From assembly GCA_031553595.1 (NCBI GenBank), contig JAVBLI010000009.1, positions 248,001 to 312,000 of the forward strand: 64,000 nucleotides of DNA, read 5' to 3'. Source of the DNA: RGIG3701 sp031553595. GTDB taxonomy: Bacteria > Planctomycetota > Planctomycetia > Pirellulales > Thermoguttaceae. Below the pieces are notes generated by a model. The model saw only the letters and a program-made list of their open reading frames with translations. It ran no database searches and was not told the origin of the DNA. Made by a program: the position numbers and the translations under genes. This document shows, one piece after another, positions 36,770 to 46,176 of this stretch. How positions within the stretch are numbered: the stretch's first letter is position 1; each line of letters opens with the position of its first letter.

Positions 36770-39700
36770 ATGCCGCGAAAAATCACGCTTTGCATGACGC
36801 TGATCCTGTTTCTGCTTGCCTCCGCCGTCCGGGGGGAGGAGGTCTCCGAATATGAAAATATTTTCGACGTGGCGGCGCGAGGCTCAGCCGACGACGTCCG
36901 GGCGTTCATCGCGCAAGGTGCGGACGTGAACGCGAAAAACGAAAAAGGTGAATCGCCGCTTCACTTCGCGGCATGGCATAATCCCAACGTCGATGTCCTG
37001 AAAACGCTGGTCGAGGCGGGGGCCGATGTCCATGTGACCGACAACTGGAACGCGACGCTGCTGCACTTCGCGGGGCGGTTCAACCCCAGTGCCGAGGTGA
37101 TGAAATACCTGCTCGAGCAGGGCCTCGACGTGAACGCGAAGACCGCCGATTCCGTCGGCTCGACAGCGCTGCACAACGCGGCATGTTCCAATTCGCCGGA
37201 AATTTTAGGCATCCTGATCGCCCATGGTGCGGACGTGAATACAAAAAATGCCGAGGACCAGTCGCCGTTCGATCTCGCCTGGGTGGCGGAAAACGCGGCG
37301 GTTCTCCGTCAGGCCGGCGCCGTGGTGGTGTTTCGCGACATTTTCGAAGCCGCACGGAAAGGCACGGTCGCCGACGTCCGGACTTTTATCGAACAGGGGG
37401 TGGATGTCAACCAGAAAGGCGATGATGGTCAAACGCCACTGCACAACGCGGCGGAGTTCAATCCAAACGCCGAGATCGTGACATTCCTGCTCGAACACAG
37501 GGCGGATATCAACGCGAAAAACAAATACGGCGAGAAGCCGATCCACCTCGCGGCAAAGATGAATCGCCATGCCGACGTCCTGAAAGCGCTGCTCGAGCGC
37601 GGCGCGGATGTGAACGCGGTTATCCGTTTTGGAGATTCGCATTACTCGGGTTATACTCCGTTAATCATGGCGGCAAATCACAACAATCTCGATGTCGTAA
37701 AATACCTCGTCGAGCAAGGCGCGAATGTCAACGCGAAAGCCGAAAACGGATATACGGCGCTGCGTCAGGCGGCCAATGGTAGAATGGTGGAAGTCGTGGA
37801 ATATCTGGTCTCGAAAGGGGCGGACATTTACGAGAAAAACGACCGAAACGAGACGTTGCTGCACGCCGCGGCGGAAATTGCCATCGATATTGCGATCATC
37901 CAATTTCTGCTCGAACAGGGATTGGATGTCAACACGGAAGACTGCTACCTTCGGACGCCGCTGCATGTGGTGGCGGCGAGGCATTATTTTGGGGGGAGCG
38001 GGGGTGAGTTGAAATACGTGAAATTCCTGGTGGAGCATGGCGCCAACGTCCACGCGGAAGACAAGCAGCGTATGACGCCGTTGCACGCCGCGATGAAGAG
38101 GGATAACCCCACCGTGGTGGTGGCCGAGTATCTGCTCCAGCAAGGGGCGGCCGTCGACGTCCCGGCCTCTGACGGCAGGACGCCGATCGCCTTCGCGGCC
38201 GGCAGTGGGTCCGTGGATATTATAAAATTCCTGATCGAACAGGGGGCTGATCCCAAAGTGATAAGCAGGGATGGCGCAACCCTGTTGCACTACGCGTCGT
38301 TTCGGAATTCCGACCCCGAGGTGTTCAAACTCCTGGCAGCCCACGGCGTGGATATCAATGCGACGGCAAAGGACAGTTGGTCGCCGTTACACAATGCGGT
38401 CTCGCACAACGCCGTCGATGTCATCCGAACCATGGTCGAGTTGGGGGCGGATGTCAACGCGAAAAATACGAAAGGCGAGACGCCGCTGCTTGGCGTGTTG
38501 CGTCAAATCCAGCAGACGAACGCTTCCGAAATCGCGAAAATCCTGATCGAGCACGGGGCGGATGTTCATGTGGCTGTCGAGGGTGAAACGCCGTTGCGGT
38601 GGGCCATCGAGCGGAATTTTCCCGAAGTCGTCAAACTCCTCCTGGAGCGAGGCGCGGACGCCAACGCGAATGTCCAGTATGATCGGGCGCCGCTGCATCT
38701 CGCTTGCGAGAGAAATAATGCCGAGATCATAAAAATCCTGCTTGAGCACGGGGCCGATATCAACGCGAAGACAGGCTTTAGTTATACGCCGTTGCACAGT
38801 GCGCTCGGCGCTTGGGGCGGCAATAACCTGGAAATCGTCAAACTCCTGGTGGAGCGTGGCGCGGACATCCATGCGAAGACCAAAGACGGCTGTACGCTGT
38901 TGCACAGTGCCGCGATGAATCGTTCCACCAACCTTGAAGTGATTCAATACCTGGTCGAACAGGGTGCCGAGGTTGATTCGAAATCCGCCAGCGGCATCAC
39001 ACCGTTACTGTTTGCACTCCAAAGCGATTCCGACCTTGCCATCATCCAATACCTGGTCGAAAAAGGTGCGGACATCAATGCGAAAACCGACAGCGGCGAG
39101 ACATCGTTGCACTACGCTGCCAGAAGTAATTCCCACCTTGATGTCATTCAGTATTTGCTCGAGCGAGGGCAGGATGTCAACGCGAAAAACAACGAAGGCA
39201 ATCCGCCTCTGCACGACGCGGTGCTGTGCAACGCGAATGTCGAAGTCGTAAAATACCTGCTGGATCGCAGCGAGAATGTCAATGCCGACGCGCTGATGTT
39301 TCTCGCGTTACGTTCTAACGCTCAGAGAAATCGTCCCGGGGTCGTGAAACTCCTGATCGACAACGGGGCTAACGTCAACGCGAATGTCGACGGCTATACG
39401 CCGTTATATTTTGCGGTGGAGAAGGATTGTCCCAATACCGTGAAAGCCCTGATCGAAAGCGGCGCCCATGCCGATGCGAATGCCAACGGGGAAACGCCGT
39501 TACATATCGCCGTAGCGAAAACGTATCCAGAGGTTGTAAAAGTCCTGGTCGAGCTGGGGCTGGACGTCAACGCGAGAACCGAAGCGGACGACACACCGCT
39601 GCATTACGCGGCAAAATACTGTTACAACGTCCAGATCATCAAATTCCTGCTTGAGCATGGCGCCAACGTCCACGCGAAAGACAAAGCGGACAACACGCCG

Positions 39701-39964
39701 CTGCACTACGCCGCCTGCGGGCGCTGCGGTGCTGAAGTCGTGAAATACCTGGTCGAACAGGGTGGGGATGCCAACGCGAAAAACAAAAAAGGGCAAACCC
39801 CGCTGGACATGGCGATGCACGCCATGGAAGCCAAAGACAGGGCTGGGAAAGAGAAAATCCTTCGCGACGCCGGTGGCATACCGACCCCGAAGGACGTTCT
39901 CGATGCCGCCTCGAGAGAGAAAGGCCTGGAAGCGTTTTACAACTTCTGGAACCTTACTGAGTAA
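36770..39964 (+). CDS. Exported giant ankyrin-repeat protein
   Basis: The 1064-residue protein has a signal peptide (MPRKITLCMTLILFLLASAVRGE) and about thirty ankyrin repeats from ~30 to ~1020. They have a very regular 'G-ADVNAKxxxGxTPLHxAA...VVKxLLExG' pattern. A short C-terminal helix region (~1020-1064) follows. Ankyrin arrays are protein-binding scaffolds; export to the periplasm or surface is unusual for such long arrays in free-living bacteria. AGGAG lies 8 bp before the ATG. Internal repeats at DNA level make it prone to expansion, contraction and assembly error. Confidence 0.9.
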   Translation: MPRKITLCMTLILFLLASAVRGEEVSEYENIFDVAARGSADDVRAFIAQGADVNAKNEKGESPLHFAAWHNPNVDVLKTLVEAGADVHVTDNWNATLLHFAGRFNPSAEVMKYLLEQGLDVNAKTADSVGSTALHNAACSNSPEILGILIAHGADVNTKNAEDQSPFDLAWVAENAAVLRQAGAVVVFRDIFEAARKGTVADVRTFIEQGVDVNQKGDDGQTPLHNAAEFNPNAEIVTFLLEHRADINAKNKYGEKPIHLAAKMNRHADVLKALLERGADVNAVIRFGDSHYSGYTPLIMAANHNNLDVVKYLVEQGANVNAKAENGYTALRQAANGRMVEVVEYLVSKGADIYEKNDRNETLLHAAAEIAIDIAIIQFLLEQGLDVNTEDCYLRTPLHVVAARHYFGGSGGELKYVKFLVEHGANVHAEDKQRMTPLHAAMKRDNPTVVVAEYLLQQGAAVDVPASDGRTPIAFAAGSGSVDIIKFLIEQGADPKVISRDGATLLHYASFRNSDPEVFKLLAAHGVDINATAKDSWSPLHNAVSHNAVDVIRTMVELGADVNAKNTKGETPLLGVLRQIQQTNASEIAKILIEHGADVHVAVEGETPLRWAIERNFPEVVKLLLERGADANANVQYDRAPLHLACERNNAEIIKILLEHGADINAKTGFSYTPLHSALGAWGGNNLEIVKLLVERGADIHAKTKDGCTLLHSAAMNRSTNLEVIQYLVEQGAEVDSKSASGITPLLFALQSDSDLAIIQYLVEKGADINAKTDSGETSLHYAARSNSHLDVIQYLLERGQDVNAKNNEGNPPLHDAVLCNANVEVVKYLLDRSENVNADALMFLALRSNAQRNRPGVVKLLIDNGANVNANVDGYTPLYFAVEKDCPNTVKALIESGAHADANANGETPLHIAVAKTYPEVVKVLVELGLDVNARTEADDTPLHYAAKYCYNVQIIKFLLEHGANVHAKDKADNTPLHYAACGRCGAEVVKYLVEQGGDANAKNKKGQTPLDMAMHAMEAKDRAGKEKILRDAGGIPTPKDVLDAASREKGLEAFYNFWNLTE

Positions 39965-40024
39965 CATAATGACTGCAATCATAAACTTTCAACCCCAATC
40001 CTTTAACCCCCAATTATAATCAAC

Positions 40025-41278
40025 ATGACCAAAATCGTTCCCCACGGCGGAGTCGCCGAGCCTGTGTGCTGCACTGTGTGTTCCTGTGATAAAGACAACT
40101 TCCTGGCCGAGGCGAAAACGCTCAAGCAGGTGCCGGTTTCGGATGCCGATCTTTCGACGGTTTACCGTTTCGGCGACGGCGGCCTTTCGCCCCTGACGGG
40201 CCCGATGAATCAGGAGGCGTGGGACCGCGTCCTGAACGAAGAGGTGATCCTCCATGACGGCAAAAAGTACGCGTGGACGATTCCGCTGGCCTTCCCCATG
40301 ACGGAAGCGCTGGCGAAAAGCATCGCCGTCGGCGAGAAGGTCGCGCTGACGAATTCCGCGGGCGAAATCGTCGCGGTGGTCACGGTTTCGGATATTTATC
40401 CGTGGGACAAAATGGATTACCTCAAGAAGGTGTACCTCACCGAGCGGACGGATCATCCCGGTGCGGATATGGTGCTGAAGAATGATGCCGGGAAGGATTG
40501 GCTCCTGGGCGGGACGATCAAGGTGCTGCCCCAGCCGAAGAATCCGGCGTTCGGCAAGTACGTTCTTTCGCCGGCGGAAGTGCGGAAGTTTCTGGCTGAA
40601 AAAGGCTGGGAGCGCGTCGTGGCGTTCCAGACCCGCAACCCACTGCACCGCGCGCATGAGTACGCTCTGGTTTACGGTCTGGAGGTGCTCATCCGCCAGG
40701 GGCTGAATGCCGGCGCGTGCCTGAATCCGCTGGTCGGCGAGACGAAGGGCGACGATGTGGATGCCGTCGTGCGGATGGAAACTTACGAGAAGCTGATCGA
40801 AAACCGCTCGCTGGGCGAAGGCGACAGCGACCCGGCGCTGTGGGGCCCGCGCGGTGAGTCGGTGCCGGACCGCGTCATCCTGCTGGGTCTGGACATCAAA
40901 ATGTTTTACGGCGGCCCGAAAGAAGCCGTCATGCACGCGATTTACCGCCAGAATTTCGGCTTCACCGACATCATCATCGGCCGCAAGCACGCCGACGCCC
41001 CATATCACGACGGCACGGCCATCTGGGGCGACTTCGACGCGCAGGAGATTTTCAACAATCTCCACGGCGATCTCCAGATCAAACCGCTGAATGTCGGCTT
41101 CGCGGCATATTACGACTCCATCGGCCGGGTGGATCTAATGGAATTTCATAAAGACGAAAAGCCGGTTTTCATTTCCGGCAAAGATGTTCGCAAGTCACTG
41201 CTGGAAGGGCATCCGGTCGACCCCCGCATCATGCGGGAAAGTACGTCCGAGATCCTCATCCGCGCGATGGCCCGCTAG
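40025..41278 (+). CDS. sat: Sulfate adenylyltransferase (ATP sulfurylase)
   Basis: Forms adenosine 5'-phosphosulfate from sulfate and ATP; also can run in reverse in dissimilation. The 417-residue protein has the conserved 'QTRNPLHRAHE' motif (HxGH-like site), 'NPLVGETKGDDV', and 'IIGRKHAD' (the usual form is GRDHAG), with 'FISGKDVRKSLLEGH' near the end. It is the homo-oligomeric Sat type, not CysD/CysN. No APS kinase or reductase genes are adjacent. It follows the ankyrin gene by 60 bp. Confidence 0.93.
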   Translation: MTKIVPHGGVAEPVCCTVCSCDKDNFLAEAKTLKQVPVSDADLSTVYRFGDGGLSPLTGPMNQEAWDRVLNEEVILHDGKKYAWTIPLAFPMTEALAKSIAVGEKVALTNSAGEIVAVVTVSDIYPWDKMDYLKKVYLTERTDHPGADMVLKNDAGKDWLLGGTIKVLPQPKNPAFGKYVLSPAEVRKFLAEKGWERVVAFQTRNPLHRAHEYALVYGLEVLIRQGLNAGACLNPLVGETKGDDVDAVVRMETYEKLIENRSLGEGDSDPALWGPRGESVPDRVILLGLDIKMFYGGPKEAVMHAIYRQNFGFTDIIIGRKHADAPYHDGTAIWGDFDAQEIFNNLHGDLQIKPLNVGFAAYYDSIGRVDLMEFHKDEKPVFISGKDVRKSLLEGHPVDPRIMRESTSEILIRAMAR

Positions 41279-41313
41279 AGCATTTGCCGAATTTATGTAT
41301 TCACCGCTTCATC

Positions 41314-41472
41314 TTTTGACAGGATGAACAGGATTTACAGGATAAAAAACGCAAAAAAAGACTTTTTCAATAAATCACATAAACTATAATAAAGTCAAGA
41401 GTTATGTCATTTATACCTCACGTCGAATTCGCATTTTTGTCCTGTAAATTCTGTAAATCCTGTCAAAAAAAG
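41314..41472. repeat. Inverted repeat of the TTTGACAGGATTTACAGGAT type
   Basis: Left arm 41314-41352 (TTTTGACAGGATGAACAGG...ACAGGATAAAAA) and right arm 41431-41472 (its near reverse complement, with TCCTGTAAA and CCTGTCAAAAA) are about 80 bp apart. Within each arm the unit ACAGGATTT/ACAGGATGA repeats. It is a well known filler type in uncultured bacterial genomes (recollection). It could act as a terminator for sat. Confidence 0.7.
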
Positions 41473-41519
41473 ACGTGTGTGTGACGACGATAAAGTGATT
41501 TTTTTGCAGGAGGCGCGTG

Positions 41520-41807
41520 ATGGAATTCGAAGATGCCGTCAGGAAGTATTTCAGCGAAAAGCCTTATTGGCCGGTTGTAAGCGAGTGGATCAGTGGTCGG
41601 GCGTTCGTCGACTACATGTTCGAAAACTGCAAAAGCAGTGGTTGCGGCTCCTGCCACACCCGTTCCTGCCCCATCAACACCGGGTTCGCCTCGGATGTTT
41701 TGTGGGGGAGCACGTTCGTGGAGAATGTTCGCGATGTATTTAAGAGAGGGATGCCGGCGGAAGTATTCGATGATATGATGCTAACGCTGCAAGATATTAA
41801 AGAGTAG
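41520..41807 (+). CDS. Small Cys-rich protein translationally coupled to nadB
   Basis: The 95-residue protein has no signal peptide. A cysteine cluster C-x5-C-x2-C-x4-C (CKSSGCGSCHTRSC, ~37-50) suggests metal or iron-sulfur binding. I do not recognise a family. AGGAGG sits 7 bp before the ATG; the GTG just upstream is less likely. Its TAG stop overlaps the GTG start of nadB by one base, so translation is probably coupled. A role in quinolinate/NAD synthesis is suggested only by position. Confidence 0.75.
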   Translation: MEFEDAVRKYFSEKPYWPVVSEWISGRAFVDYMFENCKSSGCGSCHTRSCPINTGFASDVLWGSTFVENVRDVFKRGMPAEVFDDMMLTLQDIKE

Positions 41808-43429
41808 TGAAAATGAACATTACCTGTCCTCGTTTTCTGGCTTCTTTTAACGTTAAAAAGCTTCCGCACATGTTCATGGACGTGCTGATCGTCGGCACGG
41901 GCCTGGCCGGTCTGCGGGCGGCGCTGGCGGTGGATCCGAAACTGGATGTGCTGATGGTGACCAAGGCCGCGGAGATCACCACCTCGAACAGCGACATGGC
42001 CCAGGGTGGAATCGCGTCGGTGCTCGACCCGGCCGACGATTTCACTGCGCACATTCAGGATACGCTCACGGCCGGCGGCGAACTGTGCGACCCGGCGGTG
42101 GTCGAGCGGGTTATCACGGATGGGCCTCACCAGATCGCGGAGCTGATCCAATGGGGCGCGCATTTCGATTTGCACGACGACGGGACGATCGACCTGGGCC
42201 GCGAAGGTGGTCACGGCATGAATCGCGTGGCCCACGCCAACGGTGACGCCACCGGACACGAACTAGTCCGCACGCTGATCGAACGTGTGCGTGCCGCGAA
42301 GAATATCAAGGTCTGGTGCGGCGCGTATACGCTGGACCTGCTGACGACGGAAAACGGCTGTGCGGGGGCGATCGTCTCGGTGCCGGAATACGGTAAAATC
42401 GCGATTTGGGCCAAGCAGACGATCCTCGCCACCGGCGGTTGCGGCCAGCTTTATCGCGAAACGACGAACGCGACGACCACCACCGGCGACGGAATGGCGA
42501 TTGCGCTGCGGGCCGGGGCGGTGCTGCGGGACATGGAGTTCGTCCAGTTTCACCCCACGGTGCTGTACGTGGCTGGCGGCGCCCGCCACCTGATTTCGGA
42601 GGCCGTCCGCGGGGAAGGGGCATATTTAATCGACAAAAACGGCTCCCGTTTCATGCAGAATTACGATGTTCGCATGGAGCTTGCGCCGCGGGATGTGGTG
42701 AGCCGGGCGATCACCAGCCAGATGCTCAAGACGGATTCCTCGAATGTTTTTTTAACGCTCCAGCACAAGGATCCGGATGAAATCAAAGCCCGTTTTCCTG
42801 GTATTTACGCGACGTGCCTGACGTTCGGAATCGACATTACGAAAGACCCCATTCCCGTGCGTCCCGGGGCGCATTACATGATGGGCGGCGTCCAGGTCGA
42901 CATGGCGGGGCGGACGAACGTGCCGAACCTGTACGCCGTGGGCGAAGTCAGTTCTTCCGGCCTGCACGGCGCGAACCGCCTTGCCTCGAACAGCCTGCTG
43001 GAAGCGCTGGTTTACGGTGCCGCCGCCGGGGAGGAAGCCTCGCGCCGCGCGCAAGAAATGCCGGACGACTGGCATGTCATTCCGCTGGCGTATGACACGA
43101 AAAAAGCGGCCGGCGACGTGCTGCATCTGGACGACATCCAGAACGCGCTGAAAAGCCTCATGTGGCGCTACGCGGCGGTGAATCGGGAAAAATCGCAACT
43201 GGAGGAGGCGCTAACGACGCTCAACCAGTGGCACACGTACGTGCTTTCCGGCAGTTTTGACTCGCCGGCGGGCTGGGAATTACAGAATATGTTAATCGTG
43301 GCGACGATGGTCGTGCGGGCGGCACTGGCGCGGGAAGAAACGCGCGGATGCCATAATCGCTCCGATTTTCCGAACATGGACCCGGCGGGTCATTATCATT
43401 TAACTTTTGTCAGAGAGGAACCATCATGA
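41807..43429 (+). CDS. nadB: L-aspartate oxidase
   Basis: Flavoprotein oxidising aspartate to iminoaspartate, first step of de novo NAD synthesis. The 540-residue protein has the FAD-binding 'LIVGTGLAGLRAAL' (27-40), 'SNSDMAQGGIA', 'RVAHANGDATGHEL', 'HPT' before 'RGEGAYLID', and 'SGLHGANRLASNSLLEALVYG', all typical of NadB rather than succinate dehydrogenase. GTG at 41807 overlaps the upstream stop; ATG at 41813 is an alternative. Its stop overlaps the rsfS start (ATGA). nadA and nadC are not nearby. Confidence 0.94.
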   Translation: MKMNITCPRFLASFNVKKLPHMFMDVLIVGTGLAGLRAALAVDPKLDVLMVTKAAEITTSNSDMAQGGIASVLDPADDFTAHIQDTLTAGGELCDPAVVERVITDGPHQIAELIQWGAHFDLHDDGTIDLGREGGHGMNRVAHANGDATGHELVRTLIERVRAAKNIKVWCGAYTLDLLTTENGCAGAIVSVPEYGKIAIWAKQTILATGGCGQLYRETTNATTTTGDGMAIALRAGAVLRDMEFVQFHPTVLYVAGGARHLISEAVRGEGAYLIDKNGSRFMQNYDVRMELAPRDVVSRAITSQMLKTDSSNVFLTLQHKDPDEIKARFPGIYATCLTFGIDITKDPIPVRPGAHYMMGGVQVDMAGRTNVPNLYAVGEVSSSGLHGANRLASNSLLEALVYGAAAGEEASRRAQEMPDDWHVIPLAYDTKKAAGDVLHLDDIQNALKSLMWRYAAVNREKSQLEEALTTLNQWHTYVLSGSFDSPAGWELQNMLIVATMVVRAALAREETRGCHNRSDFPNMDPAGHYHLTFVREEPS

Positions 43430-43908
43430 CGGATGACGCGATTTCCCGTGAGGAAACACAGCTCCCGGAAGACATCACGCCGCGGAAATCGGCGGCGAAG
43501 GCCGGCAAGAAGGCGGAAGCGGATGAGGCGATGAGCCTGCCCACGGTGATCCTTCCGCGCGACGGAGACGAGTCGCTGCAAAAAGCGAAACGCGCCGCTC
43601 AGGCCATTTCCGATAACCGCGGTAAGGACGTGGTGATTCTGGACATGCGGAAACTCTCACCGGCTTTCGATTATTTCGTCATCGCCACGGGGGCCAGCAA
43701 CCGTCAGTTGCACGCCATGAGCGACGCGGTGGACGATATTTTCGAGAAAGAGCTGAAGCTGCAAAAACTCGGCATGGAAGGTTACCGCGAGAGCCGCTGG
43801 ATCCTGCTGGATTACGGGGATGTGGTGATTCATCTTTTTGATGCCGACACGCGCGACTATTTCCGTCTGGAGCAGCTCTGGGGCGGTGCCGAGCCGGTGA
43901 CGGGGTAA
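43426..43908 (+). CDS. rsfS: Ribosome silencing factor RsfS/Iojap
   Basis: Binds ribosomal protein L14 and blocks subunit joining in starved cells. The 160-residue protein has an unusual ~50-residue charged N-terminal extension (Lys/Ala/Glu-rich, 'PRKSAAKAGKKAEADEA') before the RsfS domain. The domain shows 'KGxDVVILDMRKLSPAFDYFVIATGASNRQ' region and 'WILLDYGDVVIHLFDADTRDYFRLEQLW'. Start overlaps the nadB stop by ATGA. Family members are often near nadD; here the linkage is with nadB instead. Confidence 0.93.
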   Translation: MTDDAISREETQLPEDITPRKSAAKAGKKAEADEAMSLPTVILPRDGDESLQKAKRAAQAISDNRGKDVVILDMRKLSPAFDYFVIATGASNRQLHAMSDAVDDIFEKELKLQKLGMEGYRESRWILLDYGDVVIHLFDADTRDYFRLEQLWGGAEPVTG

Positions 43909-43928
43909 AATCCACGCAAAAAATAAGT

Positions 43929-43977
43929 GCCGGGAATGAAGTGCACGCGACACACTGCGTTTCCGGCCGCTTTTCTT
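43929..43977 (+). terminator. Probable terminator of the nadB-rsfS operon
   Basis: GCCGGGAA (43929-43936) pairs with TTTCCGGC (43960-43967) around a long loop and is followed by a short T-rich run. Confidence 0.5.
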
Positions 43978-44051
43978 GCGCAACTTCAGCCCCGGTGAGG
44001 TTCGGCGGTGGCGGCACATTTTTGCTCTTGCATTTTTAGCTGAAAGCCGCT

Positions 44052-44870
44052 ATGCTCCGTTTTATCATGGAGCATTTTCTTTTTTCTGACGTTTTACGCC
44101 CGTTTTTTTACGTGGCCGGTTCACCCCGGGTGCTACGGGGGATCTTTTGCGCGATGATGTGCATCACCCTGCTGACGGCTCCCGGCTGCATCCGGCGGCG
44201 CATGACGATCGACAGCGTCCCCCGCGGGGCCATGGTGTATGTGGATGAAAAACAGATCGGCCGAACGCCGATTTCCACCGATTTCACGTATTACGGCACG
44301 CGCAATATCCGCCTCGAGCTGGATCATTATCAGACGCTGCGTATCCGCCAGCCGGTGCGTCCGCCGTGGTATCAGTACCCGGTCATCGATTTTTTCGCGG
44401 ATACGTGCTCGCCGAACGAGGTGAAGGATCAGCACACGTGGACATACACGCTGCTTCCGCAGGTCGTGGCGGCACGCGACCAGGTGCTCTCCCAGGCGGA
44501 TCAGTTGCGCAAGGACGGCAGCCGGATGGTGGATTCGCGCGGGAATGCCGGGCCTCCGCTGGCACGCGAGAATCACCCGAGAATGCGCGAGCTGAATGCG
44601 TCCCAGATGGCCCCGACCGTCGCGCAACCGCCGGAACCATCCGCGCCGCGCGGCGTGGCGGGCATGGAAAGCGCGCTGGAAGAAATGATGATTTCTCCGC
44701 CGGACAGTTCCTGGGAAGGCACCCCGGAAGACGTTACGCCGCTTCCGCCGCCGCCGCGAGGAGATGCCACCGGTGATTACGGTGACGCAGCGGAGTCCAT
44801 TCGCACGGAGAGTACTTTTCCCCGTGGCAGCGAAACCTGGGACGGCCCGCCGCGATACCCCACGCAATAA
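44052..44870 (+). CDS. PEGA-domain lipoprotein
   Basis: The 272-residue protein has an N-terminal hydrophobic region ending in a lipobox-like LTAPGC (~39-44), then a PEGA-type beta module ('MTIDSVPRGAMVYVDEKQIGRTPISTDFTYYG', ~50-80). The rest is low complexity, Pro-rich and charged. PEGA domains mark surface-exposed lipoproteins of unknown role. The long N-region before the lipobox and the lack of a ribosome site leave the start unsure; ATGs at 44067 and 44154 are alternatives. Confidence 0.75.
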   Translation: MLRFIMEHFLFSDVLRPFFYVAGSPRVLRGIFCAMMCITLLTAPGCIRRRMTIDSVPRGAMVYVDEKQIGRTPISTDFTYYGTRNIRLELDHYQTLRIRQPVRPPWYQYPVIDFFADTCSPNEVKDQHTWTYTLLPQVVAARDQVLSQADQLRKDGSRMVDSRGNAGPPLARENHPRMRELNASQMAPTVAQPPEPSAPRGVAGMESALEEMMISPPDSSWEGTPEDVTPLPPPPRGDATGDYGDAAESIRTESTFPRGSETWDGPPRYPTQ

Positions 44871-44901
44871 AACAGCGAAAGAATCCGTATTAACAGCTGA
44901 A

Positions 44902-45010
44902 AACAGCAGCCGGGGGCGGAGCGTTAGCGCAGAGACCGGATAGAAGTGCGAAAATACTCGGCCATTCTATCCGGTCTCTGCGTTCCACTCCGCTCCCGGC
45001 TGCTATTTTT
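44902..45010. repeat. Interspersed palindromic repeat family 1, copy 2
   Basis: Left arm 44902-44945 and right arm 44965-45010 form a near-perfect ~40-bp hairpin (AGCAGCCGGGGGCGGAGCG ... CGCTCCCGGCTGCTA; core GAGACCGGATAGAA / TTCTATCCGGTCTC). It sits between the convergent PEGA and asnA genes. The last T run lets it act as a terminator for the plus strand. Confidence 0.75.
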
Positions 45011-45066
45011 ATGGCGTGCTGATTCCGGATGCGCTCAAAAAATTGCTTCCGGTGTTCATCAGGGCG

Positions 45067-46101
45067 TTACCGCAAAATGATTCCGCCTTTCGCGCACTGC
45101 TTCACTTGGGCCGGCGGCCAGATCGACGCCTGCACTTCCCCGATGTGCGCACACCGCAGATAAAACATGCACAGCCGGGACTGGCCGATCCCCCCGCCGA
45201 CGGACAGCGGAATTTTGTCTTTCAGCAGCGAATCGTGAAAAAACAGGCTCTTGCGCTGAAGGCAATTTCCGATTTCCAACTGCCGTAAAAGGGCGTCTTT
45301 ATCCACGCGAACGCCCATCGAGGACACCTCGAACGCCTGTTCAAGAATCGGATTCCACAGCAGGATATCCCCGTTCAAGCCGAAATACCCCGGCGAGGTT
45401 TCCGTGCTCCAGTCGTCATAATCCGGAGCCCGCCCGTCATGCTTTTCGCCGTCCGAAAGCGCGGCGCCGATGCCGATGATGAAGATGGCGCCGTACTTTT
45501 TCGCCGCCTCATTTTCCCGCTCTTTCGGTGTCAGTCCGGGGGACATCCGCATCAGATCTTCGGACTGCAAAAACGTGATTTTTTCCGGCAGCCACGGCAA
45601 AATATGCGGATACCGGTCATACACGTCTTTTTCCACAGCCAGCATCGCGCCGTAAATTTTCTCGACCGTCGTGCGCAGAAAATCCAGGCTCCGGTCTTCC
45701 GCCGTGATCGTCTGCTCCCAGTCCCACTGATCCACGTACAGCGAGTGAATATTATCCAGATCCTCATCCGCGCGGATGGCGTTCATGTCCGTATAAAGCC
45801 CGTACCCCGGCGGCAGATGATATTCGCCCAGCTTCATCCGCTTCCATTTCGCCAGCGAGTGCACCACCTCCGCCCTCGCGTCATTCATGGCCTTAATCGG
45901 AAAATTCACGGCCCGTTCCGTACCGCTTAAATCGTCATTCAGCCCCGTTCCGGACAGCACAAAAAGCGGCGCCGTCACCCGACGCAAATTCAGCGCTGCT
46001 GCAAGCTTTTCCTGAAAATCATACTTCAGAAATGCCAGCGCCTGCTCCATCATATCTGGAACGAGTGTGGGCACATAACCGGACGGAATGAAAACTGGCA
46101 T
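45067..46101 (-). CDS. asnA: Aspartate-ammonia ligase (AsnA type)
   Basis: Ammonia-dependent asparagine synthetase, related to class II aspartyl-tRNA synthetases. The 344-residue protein has 'LNLRRVTAPLFVLSGTGLNDDLSGTERAVNF', 'HSLAKWKRMKLG', 'GLYTDMNAIRADE', 'HSLYVDQWDWE' and the C-terminal 'GGGIGQSRLCMF' motif-3-like site. AAGGAG is 8 bp before the ATG. It is the glutamine-independent route, usually found where ammonia is plentiful. Confidence 0.95.
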   Translation of the reverse strand: MPVFIPSGYVPTLVPDMMEQALAFLKYDFQEKLAAALNLRRVTAPLFVLSGTGLNDDLSGTERAVNFPIKAMNDARAEVVHSLAKWKRMKLGEYHLPPGYGLYTDMNAIRADEDLDNIHSLYVDQWDWEQTITAEDRSLDFLRTTVEKIYGAMLAVEKDVYDRYPHILPWLPEKITFLQSEDLMRMSPGLTPKERENEAAKKYGAIFIIGIGAALSDGEKHDGRAPDYDDWSTETSPGYFGLNGDILLWNPILEQAFEVSSMGVRVDKDALLRQLEIGNCLQRKSLFFHDSLLKDKIPLSVGGGIGQSRLCMFYLRCAHIGEVQASIWPPAQVKQCAKGGIILR

Positions 46102-46176
46102 GATCGCAACTCCTTCTTATTTGCGTTATTCAACTTAATTTAATACAGAAAAAATGGAGAAAAAAGCCCGCATCCA

